Assembly: GCA_023091665.1 (NCBI GenBank)
Contig: JALJCQ010000012.1
Location: forward strand, 310,001 to 374,000
Direction of reading: 5' to 3'
From: Pythium myriotylum
Taxonomy: Eukaryota; Oomycota; Peronosporomycetes; Pythiales; Pythiaceae
Length of the DNA stretch: 64,000 nucleotides
Shown: piece by piece, positions 1 through 9,880 of the stretch
How positions within the stretch are numbered: the stretch's first letter is position 1
Layout: every line of letters begins with the position of its first letter
Translations under genes and position numbers: made by a program
The notes under the pieces: generated by a model
What the model was told of the DNA's origin: nothing
Databases searched by the model: none
Seen by the model: only the letters and a program-made list of their open reading frames with translations

Positions 1-3000
1 CGGTTGTAGTCGACGTTCTGCTGGATCACAATGTCCTCGTCCGTGGTCGGCACAAACTCTGAGAGCAAGTTCGCGAGCTGCAGAACGTACTCGAGGTTGA
101 GCTTCATAGCCATCGAGTTGACCCCGAGCTCAAAGTCTTCGAAGATCGTGATGCCTGACTGCGTCGCCGCCGAGGCGAACGAGATCGTGAAGAACGGTCG
201 TTCGCCGTCCTGCGGCAGCCAGCCCTCTCGTTTGTCGCTGTTAAAGCCCGAGTCGAGCGGCGCCAGCACAACCGGATAGAGAGAGTGTGGTGTCATGTCG
301 TCGATCTGCATGTGGTGCAGTGAGAACACAACCTGCCGAGAGCCCACACTCGACGCGACACGCATGTTCTCGAACGTCAGGTTCATCACTTCCTGCGGGT
401 GTGCGTCCACGATCGTGAGGCCAAAGCCATGGATCGCGCAGTCGATCAGAATGCTGCTCAGCCAGTCATGGAGCTCGGCTCGCTGGCGGTCGCTGTTGTA
501 CGTAGCCGAGTCGCCCACGGCAAACACGCGCGTCGATCCGTCAATGTATACTTCCGAGTACATGCCGTCCGACGTGAGCATCGAGCGTGGACCAATGTGG
601 CGGATGTCAATGAGCGTCGGGATCTTCCAGTTGAGCGGCGTCACCTTGAGCTTGCGGTCCTGCAAGAGCGGATTGTCCCACACGAACGAGTGCGACTCGA
701 GCGGCTTGATGATCACTTCCTCGGCGTTCTTCACGCCGTTCTGCACGTACCGGAACGCGTGGCGCGTCGATCGGTTCTCAATGCGGTAGCGCGGCGTGGT
801 CGACACGTCTTCAATCACCGCTGTGATCGTCTCCTCCACGTTCTGGAACGCAATGTTGCACACTGGTCCGTCGCCGAGGCTGCCGCGCGTCCACACGTTG
901 TAGTCCTCGCCAGCCTTGATCGGCACGGCAGGAGTCCACTCGCCGACTTCTTTCAGCGCTTCGTCACGGAACGTGTCGCGAATGCGCAAGCCCGTGTGGT
1001 GCTTCTCGTTGCCAGCGAAGCGGTACGCGACCAGTGACTCACCCTGCTGCAGATTAACGTTCGCGGACGTTACGTCGCCGCGCATTGTGTTTGGTCGCAG
1101 CTTCTTGTCGAGCGTCAGTGGCGTCACTTGGAGCGGTCTCGGTACACGGTTCACGACAATCACGCGCGGCGAGATGCGTACGATCTTGGAGCGGAAGAAT
1201 TGGCCGGGTGCCGCGAGAACCTCGAAAGCCACGACGAACGATCGGTCGCTCGCGGCGAGCTCGCCCTTTGTGCCGACGCCGGACATATCTTGCGGCTCGG
1301 ACCAGTCGACCTTTTCAAAGTTCGGCAGGTACTTCTTAGTCTCCTGTGCCAACAGGAACGTGCTCTCGAACGCGCGCGGCGTCTCTTGGTACGGTCGGAC
1401 GCTCAGCATGGCCTTGGTTGACGGCGCGTTCGCGAGAATTGGGATCTCGCGGCCGCCGTGGAAGTAGTCGCGATGCGCTTCAGCTGTGCACAGCACGCCC
1501 TTGGACAAGCGGAAGCGGAAGTCGAGCCCGCTACGGTTCTGGATCCAGTACGGCGCGTAGAAATTCATGGTGCGTGCCGAGCTCTGCGCCCACTTTTGCT
1601 CCACCACGATAGCTGGGCCGTCGTCCTTGTCACTGCCGAAGCGCACTTCGAACAGCTCGTTGTTGAACGACTCGCGCTTAACATTCAGCTTCACAAGGAA
1701 CGTTGGGCTCCAGTTGGCACCCCGCGTTGACGCATCGGCACAGAGTCGTACTTTCATGAGTGCAGGCTTGTCGAGATCGAGCCCGAACACCTGAACGCTC
1801 TTGCCACTCTCGATCACGAGATGACGACAGTTCACTTCATTCACGTACTGGAAGTAGTCCATCTGACCCAGCATCGTGACCGCCTTGGTCTTTTGCTTAT
1901 CCTGGCGGCCGATACGGAACTCCCCCTTGCCGTCCAGTGAGTCGGCCGGGCAGTCGCCCGCTTGGACGATCGCGTACTCAATAGCGCACGGCAGCACGTT
2001 CTGAAGCACCAACTGCGGCTGGATCACGATCGACCACGTGCCGAGCAGACTGTTGTTGAACGAGATCTTCTCAATGACTTGCGTCGGTTGGTTATCAATC
2101 ACGCTCGTCGACGGGTACGTGACCTCTTTGCCCGGCGGGACATACTCGTTCGGGTTGGGCAGCGCCACGTCCTTGCCCATCTTCTCGGTCACCATGCGCG
2201 ACGACGACAGCGAGAGACGAGACGAGTCCTCGCGCAGCGCACGCTTGGCCTCCTTCTGCTCAAAGCGCGTGAGGCTTTTGAAGATTCGTTGCTCGCGAAC
2301 CGAAAGCGGAAGGAAGTTGCTCCACTCGGTCTCGCCCGTCTGACGGATCGCGAAGAAACCACGGCCGACAAGATCCAGAGGGATGGGCACTTCGCCTCTC
2401 GGAGGCAGCACGAAGAACCGCTCCTTGCCGTTCTCTCCGAGCGTCGGCTGCACGGGGTTGTGGCTCGATATCTGGTGGTACTCGTCCACAAACAGACACT
2501 CCGTGGCCTTGGCAGTGTCGTTTCGGATGGATGTCGCACCCGTGACCTTGACCTGCAGTCCGTACACGCCATCGACACTCACGTGGACAGCAACCAACAC
2601 AGGCAGGTACTTCTTGACACACTCGCCGTAGTACGAGTCGATCCACTCGTAGTGCGGATCCATCTCGCGGACGCGACGGAAGCACGCGTACGAACGCTGC
2701 AGCTCCTGGTGGGACGGCTCATCGCTGCCGTTGAGCAGCGCCACACCTTCCTGGTACAAGTACGCGATGGACTTCTCCGTCTCGACGTTTTCGAAGTACG
2801 GCGTGAGCTCGAACACCTGCGTGTGGCCGATAGATGAGACAGGAATGTTGTGGATGGGCTCAAAGCCCTCGATCTCAAGCGTGATGAAACGATCCACTTT
2901 CTCTCGCATCTTGGAAATGGCGACCTTGAACTCTTCGAGAGACACTTGGCCCGAGCCATCCGTATCGGCTAGCGCGATAAAGTCTTCAACAACCTTGTCG

Positions 3001-6000
3001 AGCTCAGCGTCGTTCGAAAGGATGCTCTCACTGCGTGTAAACGCCGACGAGCTGCTGCTCTCACGACTGAAACTAGTGCCGTAGTGGCGGTCGTGCTTCC
3101 GGTTGCGGTACTCTTCTTCAAACACTTTGATAAGCACTTCGCGCACCTCCTTCGTGTCCAGCTCACCGCTGCCGTCTGCGTCAGCTTCTCGGAACGCCTG
3201 GCGAAGCTGCTTCTCCTTGAGCGCCTGCTGGTTCATTTCCTCGTTGAGCTCATCACCAGCCAGCAGCATACAGGCGTGGGCTTCGTTCGCTGGCACTGTC
3301 GCCTCCGCAGTCACGGTCTCGACTTGGACGCGGTCCTTGTTGTGCTTCTTGGCCACAACCGAGTACGTGAGGTTCGAGCCCGTCTCGTTCACCATCCAAA
3401 ACAGTCCGCCTTCTTCCTTAATGTGCGCGCGGTCCCGGTCGGCGCGTGCTTCGACCCTCGAGAACGTCGCCATGTTGATCTTGACGACATCCATGAACGC
3501 GTGAGTGATGTTGAGCTGGAAGTATCGGTCGGATGTGAACACGACTTCCATATGCGAGTCAGGATCCTTGCGGATGTCCAGCGAGCCCGGGAAGTATTCC
3601 ATGAATGGCTCCACGTGCTTGGCCTTGGGGTTGTAGTACTTGCCGTAGATCGCAAAACTGACCTTCGCCACACCAAAGTCGTTCTTCTTGGCGCGCCTGA
3701 GGACTTCGATCTCAGCGTCACCCCTTGCCTCCTCGCCTTCCCATGCGGAACCGTTCGCGTAGACAGCGACGTCCTCGGCCGAGATTTCAATCGACGGGTC
3801 GCGGTTGGCCATGTTCTCGTCGATAAGGCGGATGTAAAAGCCTCCAAACGACGTCGAGAGCACGGTCTGCACGAACATACGCAGCGCCGGTCGGTACGCT
3901 GACTGCGTCGGCGCAATTGGCAGCTCGTTCTCGCGGTCAAAGCTGGACAGCAACTGGTCGATCACGTTGCCGCGGCTACCCATGTCCATCTCTTTCGTGA
4001 GCAGCCACGGCGACCTCTCTGCGGGCTTGGCCAACGACGGGTTCACGAGACGATGCCACGCCTCCTGCGCGTACTCGTAGTTCTTGAACGTACGAACCAT
4101 CTTCTTCTGCACGACCTTGGGCGGAATGCCATTCAGCGACGTGCGAGTCGCGCCGACTTGCTGCTCGTAGCGGTCCCAGAAACGCGCGAGCTCGCCGATA
4201 TCCGCCATGCTCGTCGCATGAGGCTTGAGCTGCGGCACGCTGCTACGCGGACGCGACGCATCCACGTACTCGTGGCCCGTGAGCGACACGACGCCATGGT
4301 GCAGGCGGTGGTACACGATCTTCTTGCGGCTCAGCACGCTCTCAAACTCTTCAAACGAGACGTCACCGCTGCCGTCGCGATCCACGATCAGCAAAAACTC
4401 GCGGACTGTCGCGTCAAACTCTTCCTTGGTGAGGTTCTCGCAGTTGGCGACGCTCTGGATCAGCGACGCGATCTCGTCGGCGTCGAGCGTGCCGCCGCCA
4501 TCGACGTCACGAGTCTGGAACTCGATCTTGAGGCGCTCCATGAATTGCTGTTCCTGGAGTTTCTTTCGTGCAACCACCATGCGCTTCTGACGCTCCTCAC
4601 GTGCCTTGACGATCGCCGCATCCTCCTTCATCGAGGCGTCGAGCGCCGCGTAAATGCTCATCAGCACGCCCAGGTCGTTCGCCGACATGTTCATCGCAAA
4701 GTCCGACATCTTGACGACCACGCGACGGCGAGCGCCGGGTTTCAAGCGATCGCCGTGCTTCGACGACGGCAAGGCCTTCTCTTCTGCCCTGCGCACTTCC
4801 TCATGGTCGACCTCAGCGATCTGCTTGGACGCGACAGCGGCGCGTGCCACGTTCCAGAGCTTCGCACCCGACTTCTTGGGCGCATCCTCGTCTTTCATCA
4901 AGAACGTCGACGACAGAGGAGCCTTGGCGTCGCCGACCACGAGCTTGTAGCCCAGCAACAAGTCAACGCCTTCGCCTTCGAGCTCGAGGATCGTGCGTAC
5001 GCCGGCGCGGATCTCAAGGTCGATCGCGTCTTCGAGGATGACAATGCGGCACGGCTGCAGCGCGACGTCCTCGAGCTGCATCTCAATGGCTTCGTGGCGC
5101 GACGAGCTCACGACTTTGATCGTCATGTCGGTCGTGAATGCGAGCACGTGCGACTTGAGCGAGGCCGAGTCGCCCAGCAGACAGATCTCGCAGTGATTCA
5201 TAGAAATGTTGGCGCGCATCGACATACCCTGGAGCATGAGCGGCGAATATTCTTCCGGCACTTCGCTCTTGTACACCGGGATGGCTTCTTCTTGCTGCTC
5301 CGGGGACGGCGGCGTCTTGAGCGACGAGTACGCCAGGTAGCGCATCTCGGTGGCCTCGTCTTCTTCGAGCGCCGGCATGAACACCTTGCTAACATGGAGC
5401 AGTGGGTCGAACACCACGAGCAGCGTGAAGTCGGCCATCGCAACGTCGACGCCCAAGTGGCCGCCGGCCGCCTGTGTCATCCGCACCGCCAGGAGGTGCT
5501 CGGCACCTGGGTTCTGGTCCAGCAAGCGGCGGAAGACGTTCGACGGCACGTTGCGTTCGTCGAGCATCCCGAAACGACGGATCTTGAAGTCGAGCTCGAG
5601 CGCCAGGCTGTCATCTGGGATCTTCTCCATGACGTACTCCATGCCGAGGTGCATGTCGTTGGCAAACATCGTGACCAGCACGACCTCGGTGTTCTCCATG
5701 AGCTGCATCTCGACCGACGGCAGGTTGAGCGCGAGTGAGACCGAGTGGAACATGGGCGGAGCGTCGAGTTGCGGCACATACTTGGTCAGTGGGCTCGCGA
5801 TGAACGTGCGCAAGTTCTTGCGGCGCTTGAGCGCGCCGCTCGTGTGTGGCAGCGCGGCGCCACCCGACGGCACGTCCCAGTCCAGCGCGATCGACCGCAG
5901 GTAGAGCAAGCGGCTCGCGAGCGTCTTGCTCTCAATGGCTGCGAGCCGTGCCGTGCGCTCGGCGATCTCCTCTTTCTCTCGGAACCCGGCGATGAGCTTG

Positions 6001-7127
6001 GCGACAAAGCCCGTGTTGTTCTCGAACGCGTGCTGCAGTCGGTAGAGCTGCACGTACTCGTCGGCCTCGGCGCCGACGACCTCGACGCAGGACGCTTCGT
6101 CCATGGCGCTGGCCCGCGCGAGCCAGTCGTAGTAGAAATTGAGCGGCCGCAGTAGCTTGAGCAGCTTGGTGAGCTGCATGGGGCGGACCTGCACGACGAC
6201 GTCGCTCGGGAACGCGATCATGAGCTCCAGCACGCGCTTCTCCGGGATCGACGCGAAGAGCAAGCTCTGCAGCACGAGCGGCGTGGCCACGCGGATGTTG
6301 AGACTCACCGGCGGGATCAGGAAGCTCTGCTTCTCGCTGCGCAGCAGCGGGTTCACAAACATGGAGAACTCGACCACGCGCATGACGCGCTGGCGACGCG
6401 TCTCGGGGGCCTCGCTCTCGGGGCTCGCGCGGCCGATCTCGAAGCGCTCGAGCGCGATGCCGATGCCCGAATTCGAGTGCTCGTCGCGGATCGTTAGCGC
6501 AAAGCGCGCGACCACGATCGCAAACGAGTCAATGACGCGGTCGACGAGCTTCTGCCACGCGGGCGTCACGCCCGAGGGCGGGTCGGTCTTCTTGGGCGCC
6601 GCGACGGCTGCGCGCGCTGCTGCGAGGTCCTGGAGCTTCTGGACGATCGTGGACGTCCACCAATTGGCCTTGGCGACGCGCGCGACCGCGGCGTCCTTGA
6701 TGGCTTGCTGGAAGCGCGCGAGGTTCTCTTCGCGCACCGCGAGCCATTTCTCGGGCTCGTTGACACTGAGCCCGAGCTGGAGCCCCGAGATCTCGATCGT
6801 CGACTCGAGCGCGCGGCCGCTCGGCGCGACCAGCAGCGGCCACGGCAGCTCGAAGCGGAAGAGCTCGAGGCGCACAAAGTCGAGGTCCATGGGCACGCCC
6901 GTGTAGGGCTCGAGCACCACGAGCAGCGCGCGGCCGAGCGCGAGTCCGCGCAGCTCGAAGGCGCCGGCCGCGAGCGACCAGCGCAGCGAGAACTTGTCGC
7001 CCACGAAGTCGGCGGCGAAGCGCTGCGCCGCGAGCGAGAGCAGGCGGTCGCCGACGGCCACGAAGAGCGCGAGCGCCGCGAGCGAGAGCGCGGCGAGCCA
7101 CCAGAGCGCGGCGACGAGCAGCGCCAT
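1..7127 (-). CDS. VPS13-type bridge-like lipid transfer protein with N-terminal membrane anchor and EF-hands (3' end outside window)
   Basis: One uninterrupted reading frame runs from the ATG at 7127 off the left edge (about 2,375 residues, no stop seen). Residues 2-24 form a hydrophobic helix, followed by a stretch (about 30-70) resembling the chorein N-terminus of VPS13. Two EF-hand pairs with canonical loops are visible: DVDGGGTLDADE (about 876) with DRDGSGDVSFEE (about 915), and DADGSGELDTKE (about 1320) with DTDGSGQVSLEE (about 1390). Around 1800-1870 lies an SHR-BD/VAB-like stretch (RTMNFYAPYWIQNRSGLDF) typical of VPS13. Known for the family: a long hydrophobic groove moves phospholipids between membranes at contact sites. 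Inferred: membrane-anchored, calcium-responsive lipid transfer. The start is the first in-frame ATG and opens the hydrophobic helix. Family assignment is strong; which VPS13 class is open because the C-terminus is missing. Confidence 0.82.
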   Translation of the reverse strand, partial: MALLVAALWWLAALSLAALALFVAVGDRLLSLAAQRFAADFVGDKFSLRWSLAAGAFELRGLALGRALLVVLEPYTGVPMDLDFVRLELFRFELPWPLLVAPSGRALESTIEISGLQLGLSVNEPEKWLAVREENLARFQQAIKDAAVARVAKANWWTSTIVQKLQDLAAARAAVAAPKKTDPPSGVTPAWQKLVDRVIDSFAIVVARFALTIRDEHSNSGIGIALERFEIGRASPESEAPETRRQRVMRVVEFSMFVNPLLRSEKQSFLIPPVSLNIRVATPLVLQSLLFASIPEKRVLELMIAFPSDVVVQVRPMQLTKLLKLLRPLNFYYDWLARASAMDEASCVEVVGAEADEYVQLYRLQHAFENNTGFVAKLIAGFREKEEIAERTARLAAIESKTLASRLLYLRSIALDWDVPSGGAALPHTSGALKRRKNLRTFIASPLTKYVPQLDAPPMFHSVSLALNLPSVEMQLMENTEVVLVTMFANDMHLGMEYVMEKIPDDSLALELDFKIRRFGMLDERNVPSNVFRRLLDQNPGAEHLLAVRMTQAAGGHLGVDVAMADFTLLVVFDPLLHVSKVFMPALEEDEATEMRYLAYSSLKTPPSPEQQEEAIPVYKSEVPEEYSPLMLQGMSMRANISMNHCEICLLGDSASLKSHVLAFTTDMTIKVVSSSRHEAIEMQLEDVALQPCRIVILEDAIDLEIRAGVRTILELEGEGVDLLLGYKLVVGDAKAPLSSTFLMKDEDAPKKSGAKLWNVARAAVASKQIAEVDHEEVRRAEEKALPSSKHGDRLKPGARRRVVVKMSDFAMNMSANDLGVLMSIYAALDASMKEDAAIVKAREERQKRMVVARKKLQEQQFMERLKIEFQTRDVDGGGTLDADEIASLIQSVANCENLTKEEFDATVREFLLIVDRDGSGDVSFEEFESVLSRKKIVYHRLHHGVVSLTGHEYVDASRPRSSVPQLKPHATSMADIGELARFWDRYEQQVGATRTSLNGIPPKVVQKKMVRTFKNYEYAQEAWHRLVNPSLAKPAERSPWLLTKEMDMGSRGNVIDQLLSSFDRENELPIAPTQSAYRPALRMFVQTVLSTSFGGFYIRLIDENMANRDPSIEISAEDVAVYANGSAWEGEEARGDAEIEVLRRAKKNDFGVAKVSFAIYGKYYNPKAKHVEPFMEYFPGSLDIRKDPDSHMEVVFTSDRYFQLNITHAFMDVVKINMATFSRVEARADRDRAHIKEEGGLFWMVNETGSNLTYSVVAKKHNKDRVQVETVTAEATVPANEAHACMLLAGDELNEEMNQQALKEKQLRQAFREADADGSGELDTKEVREVLIKVFEEEYRNRKHDRHYGTSFSRESSSSSAFTRSESILSNDAELDKVVEDFIALADTDGSGQVSLEEFKVAISKMREKVDRFITLEIEGFEPIHNIPVSSIGHTQVFELTPYFENVETEKSIAYLYQEGVALLNGSDEPSHQELQRSYACFRRVREMDPHYEWIDSYYGECVKKYLPVLVAVHVSVDGVYGLQVKVTGATSIRNDTAKATECLFVDEYHQISSHNPVQPTLGENGKERFFVLPPRGEVPIPLDLVGRGFFAIRQTGETEWSNFLPLSVREQRIFKSLTRFEQKEAKRALREDSSRLSLSSSRMVTEKMGKDVALPNPNEYVPPGKEVTYPSTSVIDNQPTQVIEKISFNNSLLGTWSIVIQPQLVLQNVLPCAIEYAIVQAGDCPADSLDGKGEFRIGRQDKQKTKAVTMLGQMDYFQYVNEVNCRHLVIESGKSVQVFGLDLDKPALMKVRLCADASTRGANWSPTFLVKLNVKRESFNNELFEVRFGSDKDDGPAIVVEQKWAQSSARTMNFYAPYWIQNRSGLDFRFRLSKGVLCTAEAHRDYFHGGREIPILANAPSTKAMLSVRPYQETPRAFESTFLLAQETKKYLPNFEKVDWSEPQDMSGVGTKGELAASDRSFVVAFEVLAAPGQFFRSKIVRISPRVIVVNRVPRPLQVTPLTLDKKLRPNTMRGDVTSANVNLQQGESLVAYRFAGNEKHHTGLRIRDTFRDEALKEVGEWTPAVPIKAGEDYNVWTRGSLGDGPVCNIAFQNVEETITAVIEDVSTTPRYRIENRSTRHAFRYVQNGVKNAEEVIIKPLESHSFVWDNPLLQDRKLKVTPLNWKIPTLIDIRHIGPRSMLTSDGMYSEVYIDGSTRVFAVGDSATYNSDRQRAELHDWLSSILIDCAIHGFGLTIVDAHPQEVMNLTFENMRVASSVGSRQVVFSLHHMQIDDMTPHSLYPVVLAPLDSGFNSDKREGWLPQDGERPFFTISFASAATQSGITIFEDFELGVNSMAMKLNLEYVLQLANLLSEFVPTTDEDIVIQQNVDYN

Positions 7128-7871
7128 GGTGCCGCCTGTCTACGGGGGTACGATCTTTGATATGGACGCCGTGCGTTGGCGTGCGGTGTGTGTGCGGGGT
7201 GTTGTGTGTGTTGGCGTTGCTTTGGGCCGTTGGCGTTGTGACACGTTTTGTTGGCGGAACAATAAGCGAGGAAACGATCCCCGACTCGGGCGCTCTCGCG
7301 ACAGTTGGCAACGTTGGTGCCTGCTTTGCCGCGGCGGGAGACAGGGCAGCGAGCTGGACTGCGGCGCTGCTGGACTGTTCCGCAGTGTGGACCACGCAGG
7401 GGATCTAGTCTCGACCAATCAAAAGCGAGGTGGCTAATTTGCGACATGACAATTGGGCGAAACCGGGACCGTTCGATCGAAAAGCCAACTTTTCGGACGT
7501 TAGCACAGCGCGGAGGAGTACAGATTCCTGGGGACGGAGCTCTGTGTTTTTTTGGGATCCTGGCACCTGCGGAAGATCGTTTTTTTCTGGAGAGATCTTC
7601 CCCCCATCCGCGAAAGAGAGATGGATCAACAGAAAAAAACAAAACAAAAAGTAACTCGTGTTGTCAGAACACTTTTTCTGCTCGCGCGGCACCTGTTCCA
7701 GCAAGGTCCGCAGCCGCGAAGAGGTCCCAAGAGAGCATTCCGGCTGGATCGTCTATTGGAAAACTGATGCACTGCCACTGCTCTCTGCCACAATAATTGG
7801 TTCTATACAGTACCGTTTCAGTGGACCGAAAGTTATTGGCTCTTCCCATGCTTCAATGCTCAACCGCAATT
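7128..7871. other. intergenic, 744 bp
   Basis: This stretch separates the start of the VPS13-like gene from the 3' end of DNAAF1; both genes are on the minus strand. It holds G/T-rich sequence near 7180-7260 and A/T homopolymer runs near 7545-7650, but no gene I can support. Confidence 0.6.
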
Positions 7872-9650
7872 TCAATCAAGAGCATGGACGTCCGTCATGG
7901 CGGGCTGCTCGCTCCCGACGACGGGCGCACGCGGCGGCGCGACGACCGCGACTGGCTCGGCGCGCAGCTCCGCGAGGATCTCGGCCCGCGTCAACGCGCG
8001 CACGTCACATGTCGCAGATGTTGACGCGTTGTCCTCCTCGGCGAGGAGCTCCTATCATCACAACACGGCGATCCATCAGCACGTTTGCTTCTTCCCCTCT
8101 CGACGAACGAACGAGCGAGCGGGCGAACGTACCACGGACGGCAGCGCTAGTGGCCGGTGCCGGAACGGCGCCGCGCGCGCGTGCTGCTCGAGCTCGGCCC
8201 ACGAGCGCCGCACGTCGCCGAGCTCGCGGAAGAACTGCGCGGCGTCGCGGTGGAAGACAGGCGCCTGCGCGAAAGACTCATCCAAAGGATCGCTGCGTGC
8301 CCGCGGCAGCTGCGAGTTCGTAGGCTGCGAACACGGTGGCTCGTCGCGCCGAGGCAGTGACGCACGTGTGGGAAGATCCGCCGACTGAAGAGAGACTTCG
8401 ACGGCGGTGGCTCGCGAGAGATTCGTCTGAGTTGAGACGGTGACTGGCGCCGGTGGAGGAGACGCAACGGCCGAGATCGGTGGTGGTGGTGGCGCGCCGG
8501 CAGGAACCTCCTCGGACACGCTTTGCCCGGAAGCGGTCTCGTTCTGCTTGTGCTCGGCCCAGAACTTGGCGCCTAACGCGGTGACTCCGTCGCCCTGGAC
8601 CTCGTGGCGGTCGCGCGTCGCGTCTCGGTGTGCCGCTTCTATTCTCTCGTCCCACACGGCTCGGTCGGCGGGGGGCAAGCGGATGTACTCCTGCTTGGTG
8701 ATGCCGCGGAAGCCTTTCAGATCCACGTCCTCTTCGCGTAGCTCGACGGCCTCGGGGGCTTCGGGTTGCAGGTCTTTGTCTTGCTCGCGCGACTTCTCCT
8801 CGGCGATCTCGCGAAGACGACGCTCGCGAACCTGGGCCTGCCAGTCGCGGAACTCCTGGAGATCCCGCTTGCGGTCGGCGTGCTCTTTGTCCACAAAGGC
8901 CTTCTTGGCAGCCAGCTCGGCGTCGTTGCCTCCCTTGGCCCAGGCTGCGACGCTGTTCCTTTCAATAGGGAAGATCGGGCGATCGAGGAACGCTAGGTGC
9001 GGCATCGAGGAGATGTAGACCTTGCGGAAGTACTTGGTCTTGGATACGACTTCGTTCCCGGTGATCCGCAAGGCACGGAGCTTGGGGATCTGCTGGAGCA
9101 CGTCCAGGATCGTTGGATCTTCGATGTGATTGTGGCTGATGTCCAGGTTCGATAGCTCGGGGCAATTTGCGAGCTCAGCGAGATCCTCGCTCGACTCGAT
9201 CTGGTTCCGCGAGAGGTTGAGCGATGAGAGCTGCGGCAAGCAGCCGATGCCGGCGACACTCTTGATACGGTTCTCGCTCAGGTCGAGCGTGTTGAGCTCT
9301 CGCAAACTCTCGAGATTCTCAATGCGCTCGATCAGGTTCTTGCTCAGGTAGAGACACCGGAGACTCACGAGCGGAGCCAGGTTCTCGAGCCGCGTGAGCC
9401 CGTTCGACTCGAGCCACAGCGCCTTGAGGTTGTAGTACGGCTCGAGGCCTCCGATCTTCTGGAACCCTTGGAAGTGGGCGTAGAGGTTGTCGTTGAGCTC
9501 GGGCGTCTCGTAGCCGTCGTTGTCCACACAGAGCTCCCGCAAGGTCTCAGCATCCATGACCGGGATCTTGCCCTTGCGTTCTTCACGGAACCGCTGCTTC
9601 TCGCGTTCTCGCAGGCGAGCGAACGTCACTTCTGTGTCCGTAGCAGGCAT
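7872..9650 (-). CDS. DNAAF1: dynein axonemal assembly factor 1 (LRRC50/ODA7-like), two exons
   Basis: Exon 1 is 9650-8133 and exon 2 is 8051-7872, giving 565 residues. The 81-nt intron (8132-8052) has donor GTACGT and acceptor ATAG and keeps phase 0; reading through it would give a spurious tail ending at 8076. The N-terminal half is a set of SDS22-like leucine-rich repeats (about residues 60-215; [37 protein letters not shown]) capped by an LRR-cap segment ([18 protein letters not shown]). A charged coiled-coil helix and a low-complexity region follow. Known role: cytoplasmic pre-assembly of outer and inner dynein arms for motile cilia. Its presence implies flagellated zoospores. The N-terminal alignment ([17 protein letters not shown]) is characteristic of DNAAF1 rather than of other SDS22-like proteins. 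Confidence 0.88.
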
Positions 9651-9880
9651 TTCGCACGTCGGGGCTACTGGAAGCGACTGCGTTTGTCCGTGGAGGCGAG
9701 CTGGGACCTTTTGTCCTGAGGTTGGAGAAGGTCAAGATGGAGCATGAAAGGACACAGGTATTTTTTTCCTTTTAATTTCCCGAAGAAGTTTACATCGAAC
9801 CACGGAATATAACGGGTAATATTTCCAGCAAACCTGTGACGTGTGAGATTTTTCCGCCAATGCAATTTCGGATGAGATCT

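Noticed and set aside
4053..5738. 561-codon plus-strand ORF opposite the VPS13-like gene
   Set aside because: It is an antisense shadow created by GC-rich third positions; composition is His/Arg/Val-rich with no domain, while the minus strand has clear family motifs.
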